Of a stretch of DNA of 64,000 bases, positions 41,445 through 50,436 are shown one piece after another. The notes below the pieces were generated by a model. That model searched no databases, had not been told where the DNA came from, and saw only the letters and a program-made list of their open reading frames with translations. Location of the stretch: positions 248,001 to 312,000 of the forward strand of contig NZ_NPKR01000002.1 in NCBI RefSeq assembly GCF_008329535.1, given 5' to 3'. The DNA is from Mycolicibacterium sp. P1-18 (GTDB lineage Bacteria > Actinomycetota > Actinomycetes > Mycobacteriales > Mycobacteriaceae). A program made the translations under genes and the position numbers. Position 1 is the first letter of the stretch, and every line of letters starts with the position of its first letter.

Positions 41445-41849
41445 TCAGACGGCGCTGCTGCTCGGCGGCCCCGACCGGGGGCCGTACTTCTCGGCGTAGG
41501 CGTCGTGGATGTGGGCGTCGCGCTGCCGGTTGCGGTGGTCGACCAGACCGGCGTCGAGCCCGTGTTTGCGCAGCATGTGCCGGCGCCAGACCTTGTTCAG
41601 GGCATGCGAGAAGAAGACGAACGGGATCAGGATCGGCAGCGTCGTCGACAAGTGCAGGTACAGCGACATCGGGACGATCCAGAACGGCGTCAGGATCAAC
41701 ACCGCCGGGACGAACATCCGCGTCATCATGCGTCGCGTCGCGCCGGGACCGGCGAGGTCGTCGGCCACCCACTGACGCATGGACGCGGGCAGGCGCTTGC
41801 CGTAGCAGTAGCCGACGTACTGAACGACGTTGGGCTTGCTGCGCGTCAC
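41445..41849 (-). CDS. DUF5313 membrane protein
   Basis: This 134-residue protein has a conserved N-terminus (PNVVQYVGYCYGKRLPASMRQWVADDLAGPGATRRMM) characteristic of mycobacterial DUF5313 proteins, two hydrophobic segments at about 48-85, then a basic, His-rich C-terminus. The function is unknown. GTG 41849 overlaps the stop of the upstream epoxide hydrolase gene by 4 bp (GTGA), so it is cotranslated with it. It is convergent with pspM with only 4 bp between stops. Confidence 0.8.
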   Translation of the reverse strand: MTRSKPNVVQYVGYCYGKRLPASMRQWVADDLAGPGATRRMMTRMFVPAVLILTPFWIVPMSLYLHLSTTLPILIPFVFFSHALNKVWRRHMLRKHGLDAGLVDHRNRQRDAHIHDAYAEKYGPRSGPPSSSAV

Positions 41850-42283
41850 AGTGTGGGTCGCAGCGCCGGAACCGCGGCTCCGGCCACTCCTCGCACCGTC
41901 GCCTTGAGCATGTCGAAGAAGTCGAAGTAGTCGCGCCACAACGTGATTCGGCCGTCGCGCAGCTCGAACGCGCCGCACACCCAGAATTGCAGCCGCACCG
42001 GGCCGAACACCAGGACGTCGGTGCGCTCGGTCAGCACCGCGGCGCCCTCGGCGGCGATGCGGTGGAACTTCACCTCGAAGCCCATGCGGCCCTGGCCGCT
42101 GCGCAGCAGCTTGACGATGCGCTGCCGACCCGTGATGGTCGGCAGTCCCACGTTCTGCCACCTGACGTCGTCGGCGAGCAGTGCGTCCGCGGTGTCGAAG
42201 TCTTCGTTCTGGACCGCGTAGAGGAATCGCTCGACGAGTGCCTTGTTGTCGACCGCGGCCCCGGTCGATGTCTGCTCTGTCAT
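41846..42283 (-). CDS. ephG: Limonene-1,2-epoxide hydrolase-type protein (EphG)
   Basis: This 145-residue protein has the NTF2/SnoaL-like fold of limonene epoxide hydrolases, which open epoxides with water. Features are the LVERFLYAVQNEDFDTADALLADDVRWQNVG start, TGRQRIVKLLR, and GAFELRDGRITLWRDYFDFFDM, which supplies the Asp-Arg-Asp catalytic set. It corresponds to Rv2740 (EphG), reported to act on bulky, perhaps steroid-like, epoxides. The TATTGT box lies 6 nt before the ATG, suggesting a leaderless message. The DUF5313 gene is coupled downstream. Confidence 0.9.
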   Translation of the reverse strand: MTEQTSTGAAVDNKALVERFLYAVQNEDFDTADALLADDVRWQNVGLPTITGRQRIVKLLRSGQGRMGFEVKFHRIAAEGAAVLTERTDVLVFGPVRLQFWVCGAFELRDGRITLWRDYFDFFDMLKATVRGVAGAAVPALRPTL

Positions 42284-42289
42284 GGCCCC

Positions 42290-42295
42290 ACAATA
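42290..42295 (-). promoter_or_regulatory. -10 box (TATTGT) of ephG
   Basis: Minus-strand TANNNT hexamer with 6 nt to the ephG ATG; leaderless start predicted. Confidence 0.55.
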
Positions 42296-42349
42296 GTCGC
42301 CGGTCACCGCCCCGGGGCAGGTCGCCGGTGCTCGTGGCAGGGTGGTGCG

Positions 42350-43522
42350 ATGCGCGTGGCGGTGGTGGCCGGACCCGATCCGGGCCACGCGTTTCCCGCC
42401 ATCGCGCTGTGCTTGAAGTTCCTCGCCGCCGGTGACGAACCCACGCTGTTGACCGGCACCCAGTGGCTGGACCTGGCCCGCGACCGGGGCGTCGACGCGT
42501 TGCCGCTGGCCGGGCTGGACCCCGTCGAGGGTGACGACGACGCCGACTCCGGGGCCAAGCTGCACCGGCGGGCCGCCCGCATGGCCGTCCTCAACGAACG
42601 TGGTCTCGCGGATCTGAAGCTCGACCTGGTGGTGTCCGACGTCATCACCTCCTGTGGCGGGATGGCCGCGGAGATGCTGGGTCTGCCGTGGGTGGAGTTG
42701 AATCCGCATCCGCTGTATCGACCGTCGTCGGGGCTGCCGCCGCTGGGCTCCGGGCTGGCGCCCGGTGTCGGCGTGCGCGGTCACCTACGCGACGCCGTCA
42801 TGCGGGCGCTGACCGCGCGGTCGTGGCGTGAGGGGCAGCGCCAACGTTCGGCCGCTCGCGTCGAGATCGGTCTGCCGGCGTCGGATCCCGGACCGGTGCG
42901 GCGGCTGATCGCCACCCTGCCCGCGTTGGAGGTGCCGCGCCCGGACTGGCCTGCCGAGGCGGTGGTGGTCGGACCCCTGCACTTCGAGCCGACGACGACG
43001 GTGCTCGACGTTCCCGACGGCACGGGACCGGTGATCGTCGTCGCCCCGTCGACCGCGGTGACGGGCATGCAGGGCCTGGCCGAGCTGGCGCTCGAGTCGC
43101 TGACCCCGGGGCGGACGGTGCCGACCGGGGCGCGGGTGGTGGTGTCGCGGCTGGCCGGCCGGGACGGCGCCGTGCCGCCGTGGGCCGTCGTCGGTCTCGG
43201 CCGGCAGGACGAGCTGCTCGCGCACGCGGACGTGGTGGTCGGTGGGGGAGGGCACGGTCTGGTGGCCAAGGCGCTTCTGGCCGGCGTGCCGATGGTGGTG
43301 GTCCCGGGCGGCGGCGACCAGTGGGAGATCGCCAATCGCGTTGTGCGCCAAGGTAGTGGCCGCCTCATCCGACCGTTGACGGCCGGGGCGTTGACCGCCG
43401 CCGTCGACGACGTGCTGTCCTCGCCCCGATATCGGGAACGAGCCCGCGAGGCGGGGGAGAGCGTCGCCGACGTCGCCGATCCGGTACGGGTGTGCCATGA
43501 CGCGCTCGTGCGCTCTCGGTAA
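42350..43522 (+). CDS. MGT/UGT-like glycosyltransferase (Rv2739c-like)
   Basis: This 390-residue protein has the GT-B fold of UDP-glycosyltransferases: MRVAVVAGPDPGHAFPAIALCLKFL at the N-terminus, WVELNPHPLYRPSSGLPP in the acceptor region, and a C-terminal donor site with HADVVVGGGGHGLVAKALLAGVPMVVVPGGGDQWE. The donor sugar and acceptor are unknown; a lipid or small aglycone is likely for this type. It is divergent from ephG. It is followed 10 bp later by the DUF3046 gene, which has its own -10 box inside the end of this frame. Confidence 0.87.
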   Translation: MRVAVVAGPDPGHAFPAIALCLKFLAAGDEPTLLTGTQWLDLARDRGVDALPLAGLDPVEGDDDADSGAKLHRRAARMAVLNERGLADLKLDLVVSDVITSCGGMAAEMLGLPWVELNPHPLYRPSSGLPPLGSGLAPGVGVRGHLRDAVMRALTARSWREGQRQRSAARVEIGLPASDPGPVRRLIATLPALEVPRPDWPAEAVVVGPLHFEPTTTVLDVPDGTGPVIVVAPSTAVTGMQGLAELALESLTPGRTVPTGARVVVSRLAGRDGAVPPWAVVGLGRQDELLAHADVVVGGGGHGLVAKALLAGVPMVVVPGGGDQWEIANRVVRQGSGRLIRPLTAGALTAAVDDVLSSPRYRERAREAGESVADVADPVRVCHDALVRSR

Positions 43523-43525
43523 GTT
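43520..43525 (+). promoter_or_regulatory. -10 box (TAAGTT) of the DUF3046 gene
   Basis: TANNNT hexamer overlapping the glycosyltransferase stop, 7 nt before GTG 43533; supports that start and a leaderless transcript. Confidence 0.5.
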
Positions 43526-43532
43526 GGTGGGC

Positions 43533-43727
43533 GTGCGGTTGACGGAATTCCACGAACTGGTCGACGGTCGGTTCGGCCGGGTGCGAGGCGCCTCGCTGCT
43601 CGTCGACCACGTGCTCAGCGGCGTCGGCGGTCGGACCGCCCTGCAGGCCATCGAAGAGGGAATCGATCCGCGCGAGGTGTGGCGCGCCCTGTGTGCCGAC
43701 TTCGACGTGCCCCGCGACCAGTGGTGA
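43533..43727 (+). CDS. DUF3046 protein
   Basis: This 64-residue protein matches DUF3046 (Rv2738c): [35 protein letters not shown] and the nearly invariant end [16 protein letters not shown]. Function is unknown; it is a helical, soluble protein that in actinobacteria is almost always found just upstream of recA, suggesting a link to DNA metabolism by position only. GTG 43533 gives the family start. The SOS box of recA follows 37 bp downstream. Confidence 0.9.
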   Translation: MRLTEFHELVDGRFGRVRGASLLVDHVLSGVGGRTALQAIEEGIDPREVWRALCADFDVPRDQW

Positions 43728-43764
43728 GCAGCTAGCCGCCACGTCACCGGCGTGTCCACTTGAA

Positions 43765-43780
43765 TCGAACACGTGTTCGT
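43765..43780. promoter_or_regulatory. LexA SOS box (TCGAACACGTGTTCGT)
   Basis: One mismatch from the palindromic mycobacterial consensus TCGAAC-N4-GTTCGA, 114 bp upstream of recA. It marks the LexA-controlled recA promoter. Confidence 0.88.
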
Positions 43781-43819
43781 CTACTGTGGGCGGTGTTCGA
43801 CGGACAACTTGTCGGCGCT

Positions 43820-43842
43820 TTGTCGGTGGCCTCCTCTACCGT
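43820..43842 (+). promoter_or_regulatory. LexA-independent damage promoter of recA (RecA-NDp/PafBC type)
   Basis: TTGTCGGTG (43820-43828), exactly 8 bp, then TACCGT (43837-43842) matches the full TTGTCRGTG-N8-TANNNT motif known for PafBC-dependent promoters. It lies 51 bp before the recA ATG, where M. tuberculosis recA has its P1 promoter. Confidence 0.88.
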
Positions 43843-43893
43843 CACGGCCAACCGATCGGAACCGATCGAGAACTCACCAGGACGGAGACGACC

Positions 43894-44946
43894 ATGGCAC
43901 AAGCCCCAGATCGCGAGAAGGCCCTCGAGCTGGCCCTCGCCCAGATCGAGAAGAGTCACGGCAAGGGGTCGGTGATGCGACTCGGCGAAGAGGTGCGCCA
44001 ACCGATTTCGGTCATCCCGACGGGATCGATCGCCTTGGACGTGGCGCTCGGCATCGGCGGGCTGCCCCGCGGCCGGGTCGTCGAGATCTACGGCCCGGAG
44101 TCCTCGGGTAAGACCACCGTCGCGCTGCACGCCGTCGCCAACGCACAGGCCGCGGGCGGCATTGCGGCGTTCATCGACGCCGAGCACGCGCTGGACCCCG
44201 AGTACGCCAAGAGGCTCGGCGTCGACACCGACTCGCTGCTGGTCTCCCAGCCGGACACCGGTGAGCAGGCTCTGGAGATCGCCGACATGCTGATCAGGTC
44301 GGGTGCACTGGACATCCTGGTCATCGACTCGGTGGCCGCCCTGGTGCCCCGCGCCGAAATCGAAGGCGAGATGGGCGACAGCCACGTCGGCCTCCAGGCC
44401 CGGCTGATGAGCCAGGCGCTCCGCAAGATCACCGGCGCCCTGAGCAACTCGAACACCACGGCGATCTTCATCAACCAGCTGCGCGAGAAGATCGGTGTGA
44501 TGTTCGGTTCGCCCGAAACCACCACCGGCGGCAAGGCACTGAAGTTCTACGCCTCCATCCGGTTGGACGTCCGCCGCATCGAGACGCTCAAGGACGGCAC
44601 CGACGCGGTCGGCAACCGTACCCGCTGCAAGATCGTCAAGAACAAGATGGCGCCGCCCTTCAAGCAGGCCGAATTCGACATCCTCTACGGCAAGGGCATC
44701 TCCAAAGAGGGCTCGCTCATCGACATGGGTGTCGAGCACGGCTTCGTGCGCAAGTCCGGCTCCTGGTTCACCTACGAGGGTGAACAGCTGGGTCAGGGCA
44801 AGGAGAACGCCCGCAACTTCCTGCTCCAGAACCCGGAAGTGGCCAACGAGATCGAGAAGAAGATCAAGGAGAAGCTCGGCATCGGTGCCGTGCTGACCGA
44901 CGACGCCAGCAATGACAAAGCCCTGCCCGCCCCAGTCGACTTCTGA
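43894..44946 (+). CDS. recA: Recombinase RecA
   Basis: RecA forms filaments on single-stranded DNA, catalyses strand exchange and triggers LexA cleavage. The 350-residue protein is contiguous, with no intein, unlike M. tuberculosis RecA. Walker A GPESSGKT is at residues 67-74; Walker B is [17 protein letters not shown]; loop 1 is [12 protein letters not shown] and loop 2 [18 protein letters not shown]. The C-terminus is moderately acidic. A LexA box and a PafBC-type promoter lie upstream. recX overlaps the 3' end by 35 bp in another frame. Confidence 0.99.
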   Translation: MAQAPDREKALELALAQIEKSHGKGSVMRLGEEVRQPISVIPTGSIALDVALGIGGLPRGRVVEIYGPESSGKTTVALHAVANAQAAGGIAAFIDAEHALDPEYAKRLGVDTDSLLVSQPDTGEQALEIADMLIRSGALDILVIDSVAALVPRAEIEGEMGDSHVGLQARLMSQALRKITGALSNSNTTAIFINQLREKIGVMFGSPETTTGGKALKFYASIRLDVRRIETLKDGTDAVGNRTRCKIVKNKMAPPFKQAEFDILYGKGISKEGSLIDMGVEHGFVRKSGSWFTYEGEQLGQGKENARNFLLQNPEVANEIEKKIKEKLGIGAVLTDDASNDKALPAPVDF

Positions 44947-45466
44947 GTCGGGCGACGAGCAGACGCAGGACCCTCGCGAACGCGAGGAACAGGCACGCAA
45001 CGTCTGCCTGCGTCTGCTCACCGTGCGGGCTCGCACCCGGGCCGAACTCGCCGAGCGGCTGACCAAGCGTGGCTACCCCGACGACGTAAACGAGCGGGTG
45101 CTCGACCGGCTCGCGACGGTCGGGCTGGTCGACGACCAGGACTTCGCCCAGCAGTGGGTGCGGTCGCGTCACGTCAACGCCGGAAAGGGCAAGCGCGCCT
45201 TGGCTGCCGAATTGCGCACCAAGGGCGTCGACGACGACGTGATCGCCGAAGCGCTGGCCGACGTCGACGCCGACGCCGAGAGGGTGCGCGCCGAGCAACT
45301 CGTCGCCGACAAATTGCGGCGCGAACGGCTCGACGACGACACCGACGAGACCCGGGTGACGCGCCGGCTGGTCGGGATGCTGGCCCGCCGGGGTTACTCG
45401 CAGTCGATGGCCTTCGACGTCGTCAAGGTGGCGTTGGCCGGCGAGCGGGAGCGTCGCCGGGTCTGA
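44912..45466 (+). CDS. recX: Regulatory protein RecX
   Basis: RecX binds RecA filaments and inhibits strand exchange and ATPase. The 184-residue protein is built of RecX three-helix repeats, with [44 protein letters not shown] and the C-terminal [21 protein letters not shown] segments. ATG 44912 lies inside the end of recA (35-bp overlap), so the ratio of RecX to RecA is probably set by translational coupling, as in M. smegmatis. The gene is convergent with the glutamate transporter operon, with 25 bp between the stops. Confidence 0.95.
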   Translation: MTKPCPPQSTSESGDEQTQDPREREEQARNVCLRLLTVRARTRAELAERLTKRGYPDDVNERVLDRLATVGLVDDQDFAQQWVRSRHVNAGKGKRALAAELRTKGVDDDVIAEALADVDADAERVRAEQLVADKLRRERLDDDTDETRVTRRLVGMLARRGYSQSMAFDVVKVALAGERERRRV

Positions 45467-45491
45467 CCCGTCCCGTTGGCGGGCGGTCGCC

Positions 45492-46379
45492 CTAGATGGT
45501 TCCGCCGGCGCCCGCGCCGAAGGTGCCCTGCGTGATCGGGGCGGCGTGCAACGGTTCGGGGCCACGCTTCGAGCGCCGCAGCCGACCCTCGAGCCAGGTG
45601 GCGAACGCTCCCAGGCTGAAGTTCACGCAGATCATCAGCACGGCGATGACGATCAGGGCCGGAATGTAGTTGCCGTAGGCGGAGCCGACCTGCGTGCCTT
45701 GGCGGACCATCTCCAGGAACGTGATCTGGTAGCCGATCGCGGTGTCCTTGAGCACCACGACCATCTGTGAGACCAACACCGGCAGCATCGAGGTGACCGC
45801 CTGCGGCAGCAGGATGGAGCGCATGATCTGGCCCCACCGCAGCCCCAGCGCCTCGGCCGCCTCGGACTGCCCGCGAGGCAGGGCGTTGACGCCGGCGCGG
45901 ACGATCTCGGCGATCACCGCGCCGTTGTACAGCGTCAAACCCGTGATGACGCCGGCCAGCGCGAGGTACTTCGACGGGAAGACGTCGTAGGTCGCGTACA
46001 GGAAGTACGCGAAGATCATCATGATCAGCACGGGCACGGCCCGGAAGAACTCCACGATCACCGCACAGACCCGGCGGATCCCGTTGTGGTGGGACAGCCG
46101 GCCGATGCCGAGCAGGAAACCCAGCAGCAGCGCCAAGACGATCGACACGGCGGCCGCGGTCAAGGTGCCCTGCACACCCGGCAACACATAGGTCTTCCAG
46201 AGGTTCCCGGTGAGGAAGGGCTCCCACTTGGCGGCCGTCAGCTGGCCCTTGGCGTCCAGCTGCGCGTAGACCACCCACGCCACGGCCAGCACCAGCACCA
46301 CCGTGACGGCGCTGATGAACCGGTTGCGGATCCGGGCGCGCGGGCCCGGAGCGTCGAACAGAACTGATGCGCCGCTCAC
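45492..46379 (-). CDS. gluD: Glutamate-type ABC transporter permease GluD
   Basis: This 295-residue membrane permease has about five or six segments and the polar amino-acid ABC permease EAA-type loop near AALGLRWGQIMRSILLPQAV. It is longer than the upstream permease because of an N-terminal extension (ISAVTVVLVLAVAWVVYAQL) and a basic C-terminus. It is the last gene of a gluABCD-type operon as in Corynebacterium, and would pair with GluC to form the channel. A 32-bp tandem repeat separates it from gluC, and its GTG start lies just at the edge of that array. Confidence 0.88.
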   Translation of the reverse strand: MSGASVLFDAPGPRARIRNRFISAVTVVLVLAVAWVVYAQLDAKGQLTAAKWEPFLTGNLWKTYVLPGVQGTLTAAAVSIVLALLLGFLLGIGRLSHHNGIRRVCAVIVEFFRAVPVLIMMIFAYFLYATYDVFPSKYLALAGVITGLTLYNGAVIAEIVRAGVNALPRGQSEAAEALGLRWGQIMRSILLPQAVTSMLPVLVSQMVVVLKDTAIGYQITFLEMVRQGTQVGSAYGNYIPALIVIAVLMICVNFSLGAFATWLEGRLRRSKRGPEPLHAAPITQGTFGAGAGGTI

Positions 46380-46386
46380 CTGTTAC

Positions 46387-46476
46387 CTCTGTTCTTCGCG
46401 CGAGCGCTCATCGGGGGACTCTGTTCTTCGCGCGAGCGCTCATCGGGGGACTCTGTTCTTCGCGCAGGCGCTCATC
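46387..46476 (-). repeat. 32-bp tandem repeat between gluD and gluC
   Basis: Two identical copies (46387-46418, 46419-46450) and a third partial, slightly altered copy (46451-46476). On the minus strand the unit contains CGATGAGCGCTCGCGCGAAG, a motif I recognise as common between mycobacterial genes. It fills the spacer between two genes of one operon and could fold into hairpins through AGCGCT/GCGCGAGCGC pairing. Confidence 0.85.
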
Positions 46477-47155
46477 ACCGGGCAACCGCCAATCGTCGAC
46501 CCAGCCACCCGAACAACAATCCCAACGGCAACGTCAGGATCACGAAGCCCAACGCGAAGATCGCCCCGATGGTGGCCAGCGCCGCGGTGTTCTCGATCAT
46601 CTCCTTCATCAACAACGCCGCCTCGGCGACGCCGATGGCCGAGGCGATCGTGGTGTTCTTCGTCAACGCGATGAGCACCGATCCCAGCGGGATCACCACC
46701 GCCCGAAAGGCCTGCGGCAGCATCACCATTCGCAGGTTCTGGCCAAAGGTGAAGCCCAACGACCTGGCGGCCTCGGCCTGCCCGAGGGGCACGGTGTTCA
46801 CCCCGGCGCGCACCGTCTCGCACACGAATGCCGCGGTGTAGACGGTGAGGCCGAGGACCGCCAAGCGGAAGTTGCTGTCCTCGATCGAGGTCCTGGACTG
46901 GGAGTCGACCAGGGTCACTCCCAGCGTCTGGGCCAGACCGAACGAGCAGAACAAGATGATCAGGGTCAACGGCGTGTTGCGCACCACGTTCACATACGTG
47001 GTGCCCACCCAGTTGAGCATCGGCACCGGTGCCAGCCGCATCGCGGCCAGCACCGTGCCGAGGATCAACGCTCCGACGGCTGAGAACACCGTCAACTGGA
47101 TGGTGGTCCAGAACGCCTCGAAGATCTGGTCCTGATATTCGGAGAAGATCTCCAC
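46475..47155 (-). CDS. gluC: Glutamate-type ABC transporter permease GluC
   Basis: This 226-residue permease has about five membrane segments and the amino-acid ABC permease family features TTIQLTVFSAVGALILGTVLA, YVNVVRNTPLTLIILF and the ABC-contact loop GQAEAARSLGFTFGQNLRMVMLPQAF. It would form the membrane channel together with GluD. The GTG start 47155 is preceded by a short spacer from the binding-protein gene (28 bp). Its stop borders the tandem repeat, whose third copy touches the end of the gene. Confidence 0.9.
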   Translation of the reverse strand: MEIFSEYQDQIFEAFWTTIQLTVFSAVGALILGTVLAAMRLAPVPMLNWVGTTYVNVVRNTPLTLIILFCSFGLAQTLGVTLVDSQSRTSIEDSNFRLAVLGLTVYTAAFVCETVRAGVNTVPLGQAEAARSLGFTFGQNLRMVMLPQAFRAVVIPLGSVLIALTKNTTIASAIGVAEAALLMKEMIENTAALATIGAIFALGFVILTLPLGLLFGWLGRRLAVAR

Positions 47156-47183
47156 GTGGTCTCCGCTGCGCTAGGGCTTCAGG

Positions 47184-48014
47184 TCACTTGGCGAGTGCCG
47201 GCGGCGTCGGCGTTGCGATGCCCGCGGGTCCGAGGTTCTTCTCGAACGCCTTGGCCCAATCTCCGTCGGCCTCCATCTTCGTCACGGCGTCGCTGATCTT
47301 CTTCTGCAGGTCGGCGTCGTCCTTCTTCAGGCCGATGCCGTAGTTCTCCTCGGAGAACGGCTGCCCGACGATCTTGAACGTGCCGGGGCTCTGGGCTGCG
47401 TACCCGGCGAGGATGACCTCGTCGGTCGTGACCGCGTCGATCGCGCCGTTCTTCAACGCCTCGATGCACGCGGAGTACGTGTCGTACTGCTGCAACTGCA
47501 CGCCGGGGTACTTGTCCTTGATGCGCTGGGCGGGCGTCGAACCCGACACCGAGCAGAGCTTCTTGTTGTTCTGCAGCGAGTCGGGGCCGGTGATGTCGGT
47601 GTTGTCCGCCTTGACCAGCAGGCTCTGACCGGTGACCAGATAGGGACCGACGAACGCGACCTTCTCCTTGCGGGCGTCGGTGATCGAGTAGGTCGCGGCG
47701 ATGAACTTGACCTGGTCGTTCTGGATCAGCGTCTCGCGCTGGGCGGACGGTGATTCCTTCCACTCGATCTTGTCGGGGGTGAAGCCGAGCTGGCCGGCGA
47801 CGTAGGTGGCCACGTCCACGTCGAAACCGCTCATCGTGCCGTCGGGGTTCTTCAGTCCCAGACCGGGCTGGTCGAACTTGGTGCCGATGACGATCTTGCC
47901 GTCGTCACCGCCGGAGCCTCCGCCGCCGCACGCGGTGACCGAGAGGGGCAGGACGACCGAGAGCGCCAGGGCGGCGGCCACCCTGAATCGAAGAGACGGC
48001 TTGCTAGAGGGCAC
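47184..48014 (-). CDS. gluB: Glutamate-binding lipoprotein GluB
   Basis: This 276-residue lipoprotein has a lipobox SVTAC with Cys29 as the lipidated residue, followed by a Gly/Ser-rich tether, then a family 3 solute-binding domain: GTKFDQPGLGLKNPDG, GFDVDVATYVAGQLG, FIAATYSITDARKEKVAFVGPY and DAVTTDEVILAGY. It binds glutamate or a related acidic amino acid outside the membrane and passes it to the GluCD channel. The GTG start follows gluA by 25 bp in the operon. Confidence 0.9.
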   Translation of the reverse strand: MPSSKPSLRFRVAAALALSVVLPLSVTACGGGGSGGDDGKIVIGTKFDQPGLGLKNPDGTMSGFDVDVATYVAGQLGFTPDKIEWKESPSAQRETLIQNDQVKFIAATYSITDARKEKVAFVGPYLVTGQSLLVKADNTDITGPDSLQNNKKLCSVSGSTPAQRIKDKYPGVQLQQYDTYSACIEALKNGAIDAVTTDEVILAGYAAQSPGTFKIVGQPFSEENYGIGLKKDDADLQKKISDAVTKMEADGDWAKAFEKNLGPAGIATPTPPALAK

Positions 48015-48039
48015 AGCTGTATTCCTTTCGCCGGAGCGT

Positions 48040-48825
48040 TCAGTGGTTGAGGATCTTGCCGAGGAAGTCCTTGGCGCGCTCGGATTTGGGGTTGGAGAAG
48101 AATTCCTGAGGTTCGGCGTCCTCGACGATCGCGCCGTCGGCCATGAACACGATCCGGTTGGACGCGCGGCGGGCGAATCCCATCTCGTGGGTCACCACCA
48201 CCATCGTCATGCCCTCCTCGGCGAGGGAGGTCATCACGGCCAGCACCTCGTTGATCATCTCGGGATCGAGCGCGCTGGTGGGTTCGTCGAACAGCATCAC
48301 CTTGGGGTGCATCGCCAGCGAGCGCGCGATGGCCACCCGCTGCTGCTGCCCACCGGAGAGCTGCGCCGGATACTTGTCGGCCTGGTTCGCGATTCCGACG
48401 CGCTCCAACAACGACATCGCCGCCGCGTGGGCCTCGTCCTTGGACGACTTGCGGACCTTCATCGGTGCGAGGGTGACGTTTTGCAGAATCGTCTTGTGCG
48501 CGAACAGGTTGAACGACTGGAACACCATGCCGACGTCGGACCTGAGCTGCGCGAGCTTGCGGCCCTCCTCGGGCAGCTTCTCGCCGTCGATTTCGATGGT
48601 GCCCGAGTCGATCGGTTCGAGGCGATTGATGGTGCGGCACAACGTCGACTTGCCCGAGCCCGAGGGTCCCAGCACCACGACGACCTGCCCGCGGTTCACT
48701 TCGAGGTTGATGTCCTTGAGGACGTGAAGGCTACCGAAATGCTTGTTGACACCCTTGATTGAGATCATCGGCACGGTCGTCGGAGTCGGCTCGGGTGGGT
48801 CGGCCTCCGACTGGTCGGTCTGCAT
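48040..48825 (-). CDS. gluA: Glutamate-type ABC transporter ATPase GluA
   Basis: This 261-residue ATPase powers the uptake system. Walker [10 protein letters not shown], the Q-loop [10 protein letters not shown], signature LSGGQQQR, Walker [13 protein letters not shown] and the H-loop VVVTHEMGF are present. The core is very close to corynebacterial GluA. ATG 48825 is used, giving an N-terminal extension of 19 residues before MISIKG; the TAAGGT -10 box puts transcription start within 2-3 nt of it. ATG 48768 is a shorter alternative. It is the first gene of gluABCD and divergent from miaB. Confidence 0.92.
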   Translation of the reverse strand: MQTDQSEADPPEPTPTTVPMISIKGVNKHFGSLHVLKDINLEVNRGQVVVVLGPSGSGKSTLCRTINRLEPIDSGTIEIDGEKLPEEGRKLAQLRSDVGMVFQSFNLFAHKTILQNVTLAPMKVRKSSKDEAHAAAMSLLERVGIANQADKYPAQLSGGQQQRVAIARSLAMHPKVMLFDEPTSALDPEMINEVLAVMTSLAEEGMTMVVVTHEMGFARRASNRIVFMADGAIVEDAEPQEFFSNPKSERAKDFLGKILNH

Positions 48826-48833
48826 GCGCACAG

Positions 48834-48839
48834 ACCTTA
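48834..48839 (-). promoter_or_regulatory. -10 box (TAAGGT) of the gluABCD operon
   Basis: Minus-strand TANNNT hexamer 8 nt upstream of ATG 48825; predicts an almost leaderless operon mRNA. Confidence 0.55.
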
Positions 48840-48906
48840 CCCAGGGAATGATCAGCTGGCAGGGCTCTGGGCAATCCGGGAAGTTTGGATGCAGCTGACC
48901 CCGCCG

Positions 48907-48912
48907 TACCAT
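48907..48912 (+). promoter_or_regulatory. -10 box (TACCAT) of miaB
   Basis: TANNNT hexamer with 6 nt to the miaB GTG; leaderless transcript predicted. The gluA promoter lies about 70 bp away on the other strand. Confidence 0.6.
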
Positions 48913-48918
48913 TGAAGG

Positions 48919-50436
48919 GTGACTTCGATGGTGGCCAGTGGTGCGTCCGCGCGCACCTTCCAGGTACGTACCTACGGCTGCCAGATGAACGTGCACGACT
49001 CGGAGCGGCTCGTCGGCCTCCTGGAACAGGCGGGCTACCAGAGGGCGGCCGACGGCGTCGACGCCGACGTCGTCGTGTTCAACACCTGCGCGGTGCGCGA
49101 GAACGCCGACAACAAGCTGTACGGGAACATCAGCCACCTGGTGCCCCGCAAGGAAGCCAACCCCGACATGCAGATCGCCGTCGGCGGATGCCTGGCCCAG
49201 AAGGACCGCGACGCGGTGCTGACGCGGGCACCGTGGGTCGACGTGGTCTTCGGTACCCACAACATCGGGTCGCTGCCCGCGTTGCTGGATCGCGCCCGGC
49301 ACAACAGGGTCGCCCAGGTCGAGATCGTCGAATCGTTGCAGGAGTTCCCCTCCACGCTGCCGGCGTCGCGCGAATCGTCCTATGCCGCTTGGGTTTCGAT
49401 CTCGGTCGGCTGCAACAACACCTGCACGTTCTGCATCGTGCCGTCCCTGCGCGGCAAGGAGACCGACCGGCGGCCCGGCGACATCCTCGCCGAGGTGCAG
49501 TCGCTCGTGGACCAGGGCGTGTCCGAGGTCACCCTCCTAGGGCAGAACGTCAACGCCTACGGCGTGTCCTTCGCCGACCAGGACCTGCCCACCGACCGCG
49601 GTGCGTTCGCCAAGCTGCTGCGGGCCTGCGGCCGCGTCGACGGCCTGGAGCGCGTCCGCTTCACCTCACCGCACCCGGCCGAGTTCACCGACGACGTCAT
49701 CGAGGCGATGGCGGCCACCCCGAACGTGTGCCCCACGTTGCACATGCCGCTGCAATCCGGCTCCGACCGGATCCTGCGGGCCATGCGCCGGTCCTATCGG
49801 GCGGAGCGGTACCTCGGCATCATCGACCGCGTGCGGGCCGCCATCCCGCACGCCGCCATCACCACCGACCTGATCGTGGGCTTTCCCGGCGAGACCGAGG
49901 ACGACTTCGCCGCCACCCTCGAGGTGGTCGAGCGGGCGCGCTTCGCCAGTGCGTTCACGTTCCAGTACTCCAAGCGGCCGGGAACCCCTGCGGCCGAGCT
50001 CCCCGATCAGCTACCGAAGGCCGTCGTGCAAGAGAGATACATGCGTCTGATCGAACTTCAGGAACGGATCTCGCTCGAGGAGAACGTCGCCCAGATCGGC
50101 ACGCAGGTCGAACTCCTGGTCGCCACGGGGGAGGGACGCAAGGACGTCGCCACCGCCAGGATGTCCGGGCGCGCCCGTGACGGCCGGCTGGTGCACTTCG
50201 CCCCCGGCGAGCGCGACGTCCGGCCCGGCGACGTCGTCACCACCACGGTGACCAGCGCGGCGCCGCACCACCTGATCGCGGATGCCGTCCTCGTCGAGCA
50301 CCGCCGCACCAGGGCCGGTGACGCCCACGAGGCCGGTCGCCAGGTCACCACGGGCGGCACGAAGGCCGTCGGTCTCGGACTGCCCCGCATCGGCATGCCA
50401 CCGGCGCAGCCCATGACGGCGGGATGCAGCCGATGA
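48919..50436 (+). CDS. miaB: tRNA-2-methylthio-N6-isopentenyladenosine synthase
   Basis: MiaB is a radical-SAM methylthiotransferase that modifies i6A37 of tRNA. In the 505-residue protein the N-terminal [4Fe-4S] ligands are Cys21, Cys57 and Cys91, and the radical-SAM cluster ligands are Cys165, Cys169 and Cys172 (CNNTCTFC). The TRAM domain follows near 385-455. The C-terminus has about 40 extra residues. The isopentenyl group is put on by MiaA (58696), so both steps are in this window. The stop overlaps the following membrane-protein gene. Confidence 0.96.
   Translation: MTSMVASGASARTFQVRTYGCQMNVHDSERLVGLLEQAGYQRAADGVDADVVVFNTCAVRENADNKLYGNISHLVPRKEANPDMQIAVGGCLAQKDRDAVLTRAPWVDVVFGTHNIGSLPALLDRARHNRVAQVEIVESLQEFPSTLPASRESSYAAWVSISVGCNNTCTFCIVPSLRGKETDRRPGDILAEVQSLVDQGVSEVTLLGQNVNAYGVSFADQDLPTDRGAFAKLLRACGRVDGLERVRFTSPHPAEFTDDVIEAMAATPNVCPTLHMPLQSGSDRILRAMRRSYRAERYLGIIDRVRAAIPHAAITTDLIVGFPGETEDDFAATLEVVERARFASAFTFQYSKRPGTPAAELPDQLPKAVVQERYMRLIELQERISLEENVAQIGTQVELLVATGEGRKDVATARMSGRARDGRLVHFAPGERDVRPGDVVTTTVTSAAPHHLIADAVLVEHRRTRAGDAHEAGRQVTTGGTKAVGLGLPRIGMPPAQPMTAGCSR

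Noticed and set aside
43894..44946. Possible RecA intein as in M. tuberculosis
   Set aside because: The RecA sequence is continuous at 350 residues with all motifs in place.
46387..46476. CRISPR array
   Set aside because: The 32-bp units are directly adjacent with no spacers, and no cas genes are present.
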